From NCBI GenBank assembly GCA_013694685.1, contig JACDBY010000323.1, positions 1-20,263 on the forward strand: a DNA stretch of 20,263 nt, given 5' to 3'. The DNA comes from Actinomycetota bacterium. GTDB taxonomy: Bacteria; Actinomycetota; Thermoleophilia; Gaiellales; Gaiellaceae. The translations under genes were made by a program, and so were the position numbers. Shown piece by piece: positions 9,254 to 15,268 of the stretch (positions are counted from its first letter, which is position 1; the number at the start of each line of letters is the position of its first letter). The notes beneath the pieces are model-generated. The model searched no databases. It was not told the DNA's origin and saw only the letters and a list, made by a program, of their open reading frames with translations.

Positions 9254-9838
9254 ATGACGACGATCCGCGGGCTGCAGCTCCGCAATCGCCTGTGCCGGCT
9301 GTGTCTCGAGGCCGGATATCCAATCGATCCGCGACCGGTCGTCGGCGGCAGGCAAGGACAGCGCGCATACCTCTTCGGACTTGCCCCGGGTCGCATCGAG
9401 GCCGAGCGGGGCCGGCCGTGGCAGGGTCGCACGGGCCGGACGCTCCGTCGCTGGCTGCAGATGGACGAGGAGACGTTCTTCGAGCAGTTCTACTGCGCGT
9501 CCGTGACGCGCTGCTTCCCCGGGCCGAGCCCGAGCGGACGCGGCGACCGTCGCGCAACCGCAGTCGAAGAGCGCCTCTGCGCACCGTGGAGGGAGGCCGA
9601 GCTCCGACTCCTCGACCCCGATCTCGTCGTCACGCTCGGCCTCGTCCCGGCCCGAGTCCTTCTCGGTGTCGATCGCCTGACGAGTGCGGTCGGCAAGAGC
9701 TTCGCGCTCGCCGATGCGATCGCGATTCCGCTTCCCCACCCGTCGGGCGCAAGCGGGTGGCTCAACGATCCGGCGAATCGCGCCAGGCTTGGCAAGGCGC
9801 TGACGCACATCCGCCGTGAGCTCGCCCGGATCGCATGA
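9254..9838 (+). CDS. Uracil-DNA glycosylase superfamily protein
   Basis: A 194-residue protein of the uracil-DNA glycosylase fold, probably in base-excision repair. The first motif is LFGLAPGRIEAERGRPWQG, matching the GxAPG...E...G-P-x-G pattern of family 4-type enzymes. The second is PLPHPSGASGWLN, with the HPSG loop seen in several UDG families. Cysteines 14 and 17 (CRLC), 87 and 109 are placed as expected for an iron-sulfur cluster, although the third-to-fourth spacing (21 residues between) is longer than I recall for classical family 4 proteins. Start: ATG 9254, or GTG 9245, which would overlap the methyltransferase stop as GTGA. Substrate specificity is uncertain. Confidence 0.85.
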   Translation: MTTIRGLQLRNRLCRLCLEAGYPIDPRPVVGGRQGQRAYLFGLAPGRIEAERGRPWQGRTGRTLRRWLQMDEETFFEQFYCASVTRCFPGPSPSGRGDRRATAVEERLCAPWREAELRLLDPDLVVTLGLVPARVLLGVDRLTSAVGKSFALADAIAIPLPHPSGASGWLNDPANRARLGKALTHIRRELARIA

Positions 9839-9840
9839 CG

Positions 9841-9846
9841 TAGGAT
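9841..9846 (+). promoter_or_regulatory. -10 box of leaderless membrane-protein operon
   Basis: TAGGAT, 7 nt before GTG 9854 and directly after the preceding stop codon. No Shine-Dalgarno site is present. Confidence 0.55.
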
Positions 9847-9853
9847 CCGCCCG

Positions 9854-10558
9854 GTGACCATCGGCAGCGTTCTCGACGAGGCGTGGACGCTCTTCACGCG
9901 GTTCTTTCTCCGATTCTTCCTCATCGCCCTCGTCGTCTTTGCAGCGATCAACCTTCTCTACGCGCTCGTGGTGGCTGCGATCTCGTCGGACAACAACGGC
10001 GCCGCGATCGCCCTCGCGATCCTCGGTCTCGCGACGGCCGTGATCGGCGCCACCTGGCTCCAGGGTGCCTTCGTCTACGCGGTGCAGGACGCCCGCGACG
10101 GCACGTTCGACTCGTCCATGGGCGAGATCTTCGCCCGCGTCGCCCCCTCGATCCTGCCGCTCCTCGGGGCGGGGCTCCTCGCCGGACTGGGAATCGCTCT
10201 CGGGCTCCTGCTGTTGATCGTCCCCGGCTTGATCCTGCTCACGCTGTGGGCGGTAATCGCACCCGTTGTGGTGATCGAGAAGCGACCGGTGTTCGAGGCG
10301 TTCGGTCGGTCGCGCGAGCTCGTGCGCGGCCACGGCTGGACGGTCTTCTTCGTGGTGATCATCACCGGGCTCCTCTCGGGTGTCGCGAGCGCGCTCCTCC
10401 AGGCGGCGTTCTCGGCTCTCCCCGAGTTCCTCGAGATCTTCATCGGGAGCACGATCGCCCAGGCGGTCGTCGCACCGTTTGGTGCGATTGCGATCGCGAT
10501 CATGTTCTTCCGGCTCCGCGAGGCCCATGACGGGGCCGCGGTGCCCGTCGAGGCGTGA
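9854..10558 (+). CDS. Polytopic membrane protein (GDPD membrane-domain/YciC-like)
   Basis: A 234-residue integral membrane protein with about six hydrophobic segments. The first is FFLRFFLIALVVFAAINLLYAL; others centre near residues 50-70, 95-120, 125-145, 165-185 and 200-220. The central sequence LLIVPGLILLTLWAVIAPVVVIE, followed by a polar FEAFGRSRELVRGHGW stretch, is the hallmark of the family related to the membrane domain of glycerophosphodiester phosphodiesterase (pfam10110) and to YciC. No catalytic domain is attached. The TGA overlaps the GTG of the HD-type gene, so the two are coupled and may work together. The molecular function of this family is not settled. Confidence 0.8.
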   Translation: MTIGSVLDEAWTLFTRFFLRFFLIALVVFAAINLLYALVVAAISSDNNGAAIALAILGLATAVIGATWLQGAFVYAVQDARDGTFDSSMGEIFARVAPSILPLLGAGLLAGLGIALGLLLLIVPGLILLTLWAVIAPVVVIEKRPVFEAFGRSRELVRGHGWTVFFVVIITGLLSGVASALLQAAFSALPEFLEIFIGSTIAQAVVAPFGAIAIAIMFFRLREAHDGAAVPVEA

Positions 10559-11433
10559 AGCTCGACCCCGAGACAGAGGCGAGGATCGAGGAGCCCGCCT
10601 CGGCAGATGCCGTCCGCGAGGCTCGTCTCACCCCGGCCGAGGCGGTCGAGCACATGCGGATCCGCGTCCCGGATCGGGGAAACCGCAAGCTCCGCCGGGT
10701 GATCGAGCGGGCGAACGCCGACCCTCAGCTCAAGGGCTGGTGGCACGTCTCGAACGTGAATGCCGTCGTGCGTCTCGAGATCAACGACCACTCCTGGGTG
10801 CACATCCAGATCGTCGCCAACATCGCGCTCAAGCTCCTCCGCCGCCTGACGAAGCACGGGATCGAGCCGTCCGTCGTTCGGGACTACGGGATGACGAACG
10901 AGGACTCCGAGGTCGTCGTCGTGCTCGCCGCGCTGACCCACTGTGTCGGCATGAGCGTCCACCGGCGCGGACACGAGGACTGGAGCCTCTTTCTCGCCGA
11001 GCCGAAGCTGCGCGAGCTCCTCGACGGCATCTACGACGAGCCCGACCGCACGGTGATCGTGAGCGAGGTCCTCCAGGCGATCACGAGTCACCGCGCCGAC
11101 GGCGAGCCGCTCTCGCTCGAGGCGGGCATCCTGCGCGTCGGCGACGCGCTCGACATGGCCAAGGGACGTTCGCGGATCCCGTTCGAGAAGGGCCAGGTCT
11201 CGATGCACTCGCTCTCGGCCGCCGCGGTCGAGGAGGTGCTGATCGTCGACGGCGAGGTGAAGCCCGTGCGGATCGAGATCGTGATGAACAATTCCTCGGG
11301 GCTCTTCCAGGTGGACGGACTCCTGAAGGCGAAGCTGCGCGGCTCGGGCCTCGAGCCGCACGTCGAGGTGATCGCGCACATCGACACCGACGACGAGAAA
11401 CGCCTCGTCCCGGAGTACCGCCTCGAGATCTGA
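10555..11433 (+). CDS. HD-superfamily phosphohydrolase-like protein with HC in place of HD
   Basis: A 292-residue protein resembling the COG3294 type of metal-dependent HD phosphohydrolases. The first ligand is in SWVHIQIVANIALKLL (H83). The central motif reads LAALTHCVGMSVHRRGHE, so H129 is followed by Cys130 (codon TGT at 10942-10944) instead of Asp, and H136 and H140 follow. RVGDALDMAKGRS supplies the distal Asp region. The C-terminal third is a conserved beta-rich part (VRIEIVMNNSSGLFQVDGLL). GTG 10555 overlaps the stop of the membrane gene. The Asp-to-Cys change would alter or abolish a metal ligand. A nucleotide or phosphate ester substrate is likely for the family, but activity here is open. 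Confidence 0.85.
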   Translation: MKLDPETEARIEEPASADAVREARLTPAEAVEHMRIRVPDRGNRKLRRVIERANADPQLKGWWHVSNVNAVVRLEINDHSWVHIQIVANIALKLLRRLTKHGIEPSVVRDYGMTNEDSEVVVVLAALTHCVGMSVHRRGHEDWSLFLAEPKLRELLDGIYDEPDRTVIVSEVLQAITSHRADGEPLSLEAGILRVGDALDMAKGRSRIPFEKGQVSMHSLSAAAVEEVLIVDGEVKPVRIEIVMNNSSGLFQVDGLLKAKLRGSGLEPHVEVIAHIDTDDEKRLVPEYRLEI

Positions 11434-11793
11434 TCAGAGCGACTCGTCCGGTGCCGTCATCGGGCCACCGGCGTCGCCGGTGTTCGCGGTGCCGACCGGC
11501 TCGATGAGCAGCACGTGTGCCTCCTCGTCGGCTCTCGGGCAGTGCTCGACGCCGCGTGGCACGACGTAGAGCTCGCCTGCCGAGAGCTCCACGTTGCGGT
11601 CTCTGAGCTGGATCGTGAGCTTCCCGTCGAGCACGAAGAAGAAGTCGTCCGTCTTCTCGTGCCGGTGCCAGACGAACTCGCCCTTCACCTTCACGAGCAG
11701 GAGCTTGTAGTCGTTCAGGTGGCCGATCGTCTTCGGACTGAAGTGGTCGGAGAACGCGGCGAGCTTCTCGGTGAGGCTGATCTTGTCGTCCAC
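11434..11793 (-). CDS. Cupin-domain protein
   Basis: A 119-residue cupin. The first motif is clear: VKGEFVWHRHEKTDDFFFVLDGKLTI has two His, a Glu-like position and the Gly, as in metal-binding mannose-6-phosphate isomerase-like cupins. The second motif GELYVVPRGVEHCPRADEEAHVLLIEP supplies the last His. It starts at GTG 11793; GAGAGAG about 8 nt upstream is a weak ribosome-binding site, unlike the leaderless neighbours. The stop codon abuts the stop of the HD gene with no spacer, so the two genes are convergent. Likely a cytoplasmic small-molecule binding or isomerase-type protein; the substrate is unknown. Confidence 0.88.
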   Translation of the reverse strand: MDDKISLTEKLAAFSDHFSPKTIGHLNDYKLLLVKVKGEFVWHRHEKTDDFFFVLDGKLTIQLRDRNVELSAGELYVVPRGVEHCPRADEEAHVLLIEPVGTANTGDAGGPMTAPDESL

Positions 11794-11811
11794 GGCCCGG
11801 CTCTCTCAGCG

Positions 11812-11839
11812 CTGGCACCCACCGCACCCGCGCTACACT
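11812..11839 (+). promoter_or_regulatory. Promoter of tRNA-Gln
   Basis: CTGGCA (11812-11817), 16 bp spacer, TACACT (11834-11839). The mature tRNA starts 14 nt after the -10 box, the same distance as at tRNA-Glu. Confidence 0.55.
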
Positions 11840-11852
11840 TTGCCGCGAGCTC

Positions 11853-11923
11853 TGCGGGATAGTCTAATGGTAGGACGCCGGATTCTGGCTCCGGAAGTTG
11901 GGGTTCGAGTCCCTGTCCCGCAG
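11853..11923 (+). tRNA. tRNA-Gln (anticodon CTG)
   Basis: A cloverleaf can be folded by eye. The 7-bp acceptor stem is TGCGGGA/TCCCGCA. The D-arm is GTC..GAC with TAATGGTAG in the loop. The anticodon stem CCGGA/TCCGG encloses TTCTGGC, giving anticodon CTG (11885-11887). The T-arm contains GGTTCGAGTCC. The sequence after the acceptor is G-CC-T, so the CCA end is not encoded and must be added. It is followed at once by a terminator. Confidence 0.95.
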
Positions 11924-11928
11924 CCTCG

Positions 11929-11960
11929 AAACGCCCCGTCTGCGGGGCGTTTCTCGTTCT
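11929..11960 (+). terminator. Rho-independent terminator after tRNA-Gln
   Basis: Nine-bp stem AAACGCCCC/GGGGCGTTT (11929-11937 with 11944-11952), loop GTCTGC, then TCTCGTTCT. Confidence 0.85.
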
Positions 11961-12034
11961 CCCGCCAGTAAACGCTTGTAACAGGCGATGTGAAGCTTTC
12001 GTAAGCGATCCCCCGCGGGTTTGTGCGCCCCGGG

Positions 12035-12092
12035 TAGCCTCGAACGCATTCACCAAACGGCTTGCGCAGGGCTCTGAGGGGAGCCCACTGCG
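12035..12092 (+). promoter_or_regulatory. Putative promoter and 5'-leader hairpin of secreted lysozyme-like gene
   Basis: TAGCCT (12035-12040) is a possible -10 box that would give a leader of about 85 nt. In that leader a strong hairpin forms: CGCA-GGGCTC (12065-12074) pairs with GAGCCC-AC-TGCG (12081-12092) around a TGAGGG loop, with a two-base bulge. It stands 28 nt before the GGAGG site. Its function is unknown; an RNA regulatory element is one option. Confidence 0.4.
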
Positions 12093-12132
12093 GCGCGCGC
12101 CGACTTCTTGCCAGCAACGCGGAGGTCATGTC

Positions 12133-12708
12133 CTGAAAGCCCTTGCCCTGGGCCTGTGCGCCCTCGTTCTCTGTGCGACGCCCATCGTCGCGCACGCCGG
12201 CACGACGGCCAATCCGGGTGCCCAGCTCGCCCACCACGTGCAGAAGATGCGCAAGCACACGACCGTGATCCGCTTCTTCGAGAATCACCGCTGGCTCCTA
12301 CGCGACCCACGGTTCGCGACCGAGGCAGCGCTGCGGCTCGGCAGCGCCCGCCGCGGCCTCGCGACGACGAAGGCCAAGGCGGCACGTCTGCGTATGGAGC
12401 TCGTTCGACGCCAGCGCGCTTCGGAGCAGCGTCGTTTCCTCGCCTCGGTCGAGCGTGCGCCCGCGAAGGCGATCTGCCACGTCTTCGGCTCCTACTGCGA
12501 TCAGGCGTTACAGGTCGCCCGCTGCGAGTCGGGCTACAGCACGACGGCGCAGAACGGCCAGTACCTCGGCATCTTCCAGATGGGCTCGCACGAGCGGGCC
12601 ACGTTCGGCCACGGCGCGAGTGCGCTCGTCCAGGCGAAGGCCGCCTACCGGTACTTCGTCCTCTCCGGTCGCGACTGGAGCCCGTGGTCCTGCAAGCCAT
12701 GGAGCTGA
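12133..12708 (+). CDS. Secreted lysozyme/transglycosylase-like protein, CTG start
   Basis: Exported cell-wall hydrolase candidate of 191 residues. GGAGG (12121-12125) lies 7 nt before CTG 12133. From there the frame encodes a classical signal peptide (KALALGLCALVLCATPIVAHA, cleavage after residue 22). No ATG, GTG or TTG exists in frame between the upstream region and GTG 12238, which would remove the whole signal. The ATG at 12128 is in another frame and gives only Met-Ser-stop. Residues 36-105 are charged and helical. The C-terminal lysozyme-like domain (about 112-190) has ALQVARCESGYSTTAQNGQY with Glu132 as probable catalytic acid, GIFQMGSHER and SGRDWSPWSCKPW. Cysteines 115, 122, 131 and 187 could form disulfides. 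The domain resembles Rpf/SLT-like families. Confidence 0.85.
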   Translation: MKALALGLCALVLCATPIVAHAGTTANPGAQLAHHVQKMRKHTTVIRFFENHRWLLRDPRFATEAALRLGSARRGLATTKAKAARLRMELVRRQRASEQRRFLASVERAPAKAICHVFGSYCDQALQVARCESGYSTTAQNGQYLGIFQMGSHERATFGHGASALVQAKAAYRYFVLSGRDWSPWSCKPWS

Positions 12709-12793
12709 GCTGCGTCAGGATTCGTGCGCAAAGTGCGGGACCTGGCCGCCGGGCCGGGTTCCCACGCGCCATCGAGGCTGGTAGGAGGACACT

Positions 12794-13024
12794 GTGCCGT
12801 TCCGGCGGAAGCACGACCGCCTGAGGCCACTCGACGAAGCGGCCGCCTACGCGCGCTGCCACGGCGATCGCGACCAGTCGGTTCGCGTCGTCAAGCTGCC
12901 ACCCCGCCGCGCACGCTACGACCTCCTTGCGACGGGCGAGGAGATCCGCCGCCGGTTCGAGGAGCGAATCGACGCGCGCGAGCCCGACCCGCCGCTCGCG
13001 CCGACGCCCTCGCCGAGCGCCTGA
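12794..13024 (+). CDS. Small charged hypothetical protein, 76 aa
   Basis: Supported by a strong Shine-Dalgarno site AGGAGG (12783-12788) 5 nt before GTG 12794. It is rich in Arg, Glu and Asp. VRVVKLPPRRARYDLLATGEEIRR is the most structured part, followed by a Pro/Ala-rich tail. There is no signal peptide or membrane helix. Family not recognised; it may bind nucleic acid or a partner protein. Confidence 0.7.
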   Translation: MPFRRKHDRLRPLDEAAAYARCHGDRDQSVRVVKLPPRRARYDLLATGEEIRRRFEERIDAREPDPPLAPTPSPSA

Positions 13025-13077
13025 ATCAGGGCCCGCAGAGCGGCGCTCACCCGTCCGGAGCGCCCGAGGGGCTTCGC

Positions 13078-13083
13078 TACACT
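13078..13083 (+). promoter_or_regulatory. -10 box of tRNA-Glu promoter
   Basis: TACACT, 13 nt before the tRNA 5' end, identical in sequence and spacing to the tRNA-Gln promoter at 11834. Confidence 0.6.
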
Positions 13084-13096
13084 CCGTCGTCGCCAC

Positions 13097-13169
13097 GGCC
13101 CATTCGTCTAGTGGCCTAGGACACCGCCCTCTCACGGCGGCGGCACGGGTTCGAATCCCGTATGGGCCT
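13097..13169 (+). tRNA. tRNA-Glu (anticodon CTC)
   Basis: Acceptor stem GGCCCAT/ATGGGCC, D-loop CTAGTGGCCTAG typical of tRNA-Glu, and anticodon stem CCGCC/GGCGG around CTCTCAC, giving anticodon CTC at 13131-13133. The T-arm is ACGGGTTCGAATCCCGT. CCA is not encoded and the base after the acceptor is T. Its last bases are the left attachment site of the island. Confidence 0.95.
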
Positions 13170-13170
13170 T
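13157..13170 (+). repeat. attL core in tRNA-Glu 3' end
   Basis: CCCGTATGGGCCTT, identical over 14 bp to 16773-16786. It covers the T-arm 3' strand and acceptor 3' strand of the tRNA, the usual target of tyrosine recombinases. Confidence 0.8.
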
Positions 13171-13196
13171 ACGGCCGTTCTCTCGTATCAAGTCGG

Positions 13197-13226
13197 AATC
13201 CCCGCAAACGCGGGGTTTCGTTTTCT
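13197..13226 (+). terminator. Rho-independent terminator after tRNA-Glu
   Basis: Stem CCCCGC/GCGGGG (13200-13205 with 13210-13215), loop AAAC, extended by outer A-T pairs, then TTTCGTTTTCT. A diverged copy with compensating base changes exists at 16813-16834. Confidence 0.85.
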
Positions 13227-13284
13227 GAGCAGGCATTTCAGACGTCCGTGGCCATTTCTCGGACGTGCCGTGGATGTCCCGGTG

Positions 13285-13312
13285 GTGCGTGCCGTGCGTG
13301 TACCGGTGCGTG
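13285..13312 (+). repeat. Three direct GTGCGTG heptamers, left copy
   Basis: GTGCGTG at 13285, 13294 and 13306 (spacing 9 and 12). The same layout recurs at 16882-16909. It lies in about 300 bp without a gene (13227-13521). Candidate arm-type recombinase or accessory-protein sites. Confidence 0.5.
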
Positions 13313-13521
13313 TACGCGTCTCGACGTGAGTGGCTGCCTTCATCCGTGATTTGCCAACCGCTTCGGCTTGTCCCCAGCAGCGCTGAACCGGCGGATTCGG
13401 CGCGGGACAAGGCATCGCAGGGGAGGGCCGCGCTCGAAGTCGAGTTCGCACCTGATCCCCGCGACCGACGAGGCGGACCTCGCCCACTAGGAGCGATTGG
13501 CGAACCCTTTCGGGGCGGCGC

Positions 13522-13527
13522 TATCGT
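13522..13527 (+). promoter_or_regulatory. -10 box of island gene
   Basis: TATCGT, 7 nt before GTG 13535; no Shine-Dalgarno site. Confidence 0.5.
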
Positions 13528-13534
13528 CTGGAAC

Positions 13535-13945
13535 GTGGCCGGGGCGACCGAAAACCGCTCCAAGCCGGTCTTACGGCGGGCGACCGAGCACGAGGAGAAC
13601 GCGGTTGGGATCGTGCGAAGCGTCCTGACCCCCGAGCTACTCCCGCCCGAATGGCAGAACCATCCCCATCCGATAGGAGGCTACTGCTACGTGGCCTCTG
13701 AGGCGCTGTACTACCTCCTGGGCGGAAGCGAAGCAGGGCTTACGGCGAAGCGCGCGCCTTGTGAGGGCGGCGAGCACTGGTGGCTAGAAGGCGTAGGGGA
13801 CAAGCTGATCGACGCGACCGCCGACCAGTTCGAGGGCGATTTCGACTACACCGAGGGGATCGTGTCCACGTTCCTCACGCCGGAGCCGTCGCCGCGTGCC
13901 GTAAAAATCTTGCTGCGCGTCGGCGCGGCTGGGCTGACGCTCTAG
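13535..13945 (+). CDS. Hypothetical protein with Cys-His-Asp pattern, 136 aa
   Basis: The frame is open back to 13265, but the part before GTG 13535 overlaps the att-linked repeats and looks non-coding; the TATCGT box fixes the start. Conserved-looking blocks are GGYCYVASEALYYLLGG (Cys51), GGEHWWLEG (His81) and KLIDATADQF (Asp93). I recall similar proteins from phages and islands that read 'CYVASEALYHLLGG...HW..LDPTADQF'. The Cys-His-Asp order and spacing suit a papain-like, NlpC/P60 or transglutaminase-like fold, so a small cysteine peptidase, amidase or deamidase is a reasonable guess. No signal peptide is present, so it would act in the cytoplasm. This function is inference. Confidence 0.75.
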   Translation: MAGATENRSKPVLRRATEHEENAVGIVRSVLTPELLPPEWQNHPHPIGGYCYVASEALYYLLGGSEAGLTAKRAPCEGGEHWWLEGVGDKLIDATADQFEGDFDYTEGIVSTFLTPEPSPRAVKILLRVGAAGLTL

Positions 13946-14030
13946 GAAGCGGGAACTCTCGCTCCGGGCGCAGTCCGACCGAACCGAGCAGACGCGTAGC
14001 GTCAGATTGGGCGACACGCAGGGGAGTGAT

Positions 14031-14036
14031 TAGCTT
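14031..14036 (+). promoter_or_regulatory. -10 box of island methyltransferase
   Basis: TAGCTT, 6 nt (CCTCCG) before ATG 14043; leaderless layout. Confidence 0.5.
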
Positions 14037-14042
14037 CCTCCG

Positions 14043-14792
14043 ATGACTCAGAGCCTGCAAGAGCAGTACGCGACAGACGACAACTTGCAGGCTCGTATCG
14101 CGCTCCACGCTGCTTTCTCGATCAATCCGCACTGGGCGGAGTGGCTGTTCGAGCAGGAGGCACCTGCGCCGGGCGCACGTATCCTCGACCTCGGCTGCGG
14201 CCCAGCAACCTTCTGGCGAGCAATCAAAGACCGGATCGATCCCAGTTGGTTCATCCCTTTGGCCGATTTGACGCCAGGGATGGTTGCGGCGGCGCGCCGG
14301 GAACTGGGAGCACGCGCCGTCTACGTCGTCGCGGATGCGCAAGACCTGCCGTTTCCAGCCGACTCCTTCGACGCCGTGCTCGCCAACCACATGCTGTACC
14401 ACGTTCCTGACCGACCGCGTGCGTTCGCGGAGATAAGTCGCGTGCTCGTCTCGGGAGGGACCCTCCACGCCTCCACTATCGGCCACGGCTATCTGGCGGA
14501 ACTAGTCGCTCTCGCCCCTCACATGAACGCCGAGCGCTACTCCGAGTCCTTCGGACTTGAAACCGGCCCGCGCCAGCTGGAGCCATTCTTCACGGACATC
14601 CACGTCGAGCGGTTTCAGGACGCCCTCGCCGTCACCGACGTTGAACCCGTCCTCGCCTACCTGCGCTCAAGCGAGAGCTACAACGGACAGGACCCCAGCC
14701 GAGCGCGCACAACCGTCCAGAACGCAATCGCTCGGGACGGGGCATTCAGGGTCGCAAAACCTCTGGGCGTGGTCAGCTGTCGGAAGGCGTAA
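14043..14792 (+). CDS. Class I SAM-dependent methyltransferase (island cargo)
   Basis: A 249-residue methyltransferase. Motif I is RILDLGCGPATFWRAI (about residues 45-60). PLADLTPGMVAAARREL is the motif II region, VVADAQDLPFPADSFDAVLANHMLYHVPD spans motifs III-IV, and SRVLVSGGTLHASTIGHG is post-motif. This is the UbiE/BioC-like Methyltransf_11 pattern, normally for small molecules or lipids. The C-terminal third has no recognised domain. The gene is intact and leaderless inside the tRNA-Glu island and is not related closely to the methyltransferase at 8640 beyond the shared fold. Substrate unknown. Confidence 0.88.
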   Translation: MTQSLQEQYATDDNLQARIALHAAFSINPHWAEWLFEQEAPAPGARILDLGCGPATFWRAIKDRIDPSWFIPLADLTPGMVAAARRELGARAVYVVADAQDLPFPADSFDAVLANHMLYHVPDRPRAFAEISRVLVSGGTLHASTIGHGYLAELVALAPHMNAERYSESFGLETGPRQLEPFFTDIHVERFQDALAVTDVEPVLAYLRSSESYNGQDPSRARTTVQNAIARDGAFRVAKPLGVVSCRKA

Positions 14793-14821
14793 CCACTCGA
14801 CGCGCCACGTGAAGGTGTCCG

Positions 14822-15040
14822 TCACGATGCCTGCCGGTGTTCCAAGTCCGGGCGGGAGCGTCGCTGCATTCGAACTGTAGTACACGCACCGTCTTTTTCG
14901 ATCTCTAGTTCTACCAGCGAGGTGATGAGCATCAGGCCGCGACCACGCTCGTCGTCCTCGGATATCTCCGACTTCCACTGGCCTTGATCGCGTACTTCGA
15001 GGATCACCCCGTCGTTGCCGAACCGGCCTCGTTTCGCCAA
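14822..15040 (-). pseudogene. RsbW-like anti-sigma ATPase fragment
   Basis: Up to 72 residues from a TTG at 15040. They match the C-terminal half of HATPase_c anti-sigma factors: VILEVRDQGQWKSE is the G1-box region and DDERGRGLMLITSLVELEIEKDG the G2 region, then CTTVRMQ. The N-terminal half with the Asn-box (metal-binding Asn) is absent. In-frame translation upstream of the TTG (RPDLQRTLTSLARLAKR) does not restore it. No ribosome-binding site is seen. I read it as a 5'-truncated gene remnant; a bona fide small protein is less likely. Confidence 0.6.
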
Positions 15041-15083
15041 TCGGGCAAGAGACGTAAGGGTTCTTTGAAGATCGGGGCGCGGC

Positions 15084-15108
15084 GTTTGTCGAGTCCTTAG
15101 CGGGGATA
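15084..15108 (+). promoter_or_regulatory. Possible stress-sigma (SigB/SigF-type) promoter
   Basis: GTTT (15084-15087), 15 nt, GGGATA (15103-15108), close to the general stress sigma consensus GTTT-N14-16-GGGTAT. It would start a leader of about 150 nt for the ferritin-like gene. The rest of 15041-15268 shows no gene. Confidence 0.35.
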
Positions 15109-15268
15109 TGTGACTGGCGCGTTACCCGGCTGGCGAGCAAAGTCCGAAGAAGGAGCGGTATGGCTCTAGTCGGGTTGCGGCACGGGTGAATGCGTGGCCC
15201 CCGTCGCCGGTTCCGTTCGGCTCCCCATCGAGGGAGCTCGTAAAGACCCAATCCCAGAGGAGGATCTG

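Noticed and set aside
8990..10528. 512-codon minus-strand open frame
   Set aside because: Crosses three genes with good motifs on the plus strand; the translation is low-complexity and charged.
11990..12132. Match to the c-di-AMP (ydaO-yuaA) riboswitch before the lysozyme-like gene
   Set aside because: The context would fit, but the conserved core sequences of that class were not found; only a local hairpin is reported.
13281..13320. CRISPR-like repeat array
   Set aside because: The heptamers are too short and the gaps (2 and 5 nt) too small for spacers; better seen as protein-binding repeats.
13132..13563. Minus-strand ORF ending in GFEPVPPP across tRNA-Glu
   Set aside because: The GFEPV ending is the usual artefact of reading a tRNA T-arm in reverse; it also covers the att and terminator repeats.
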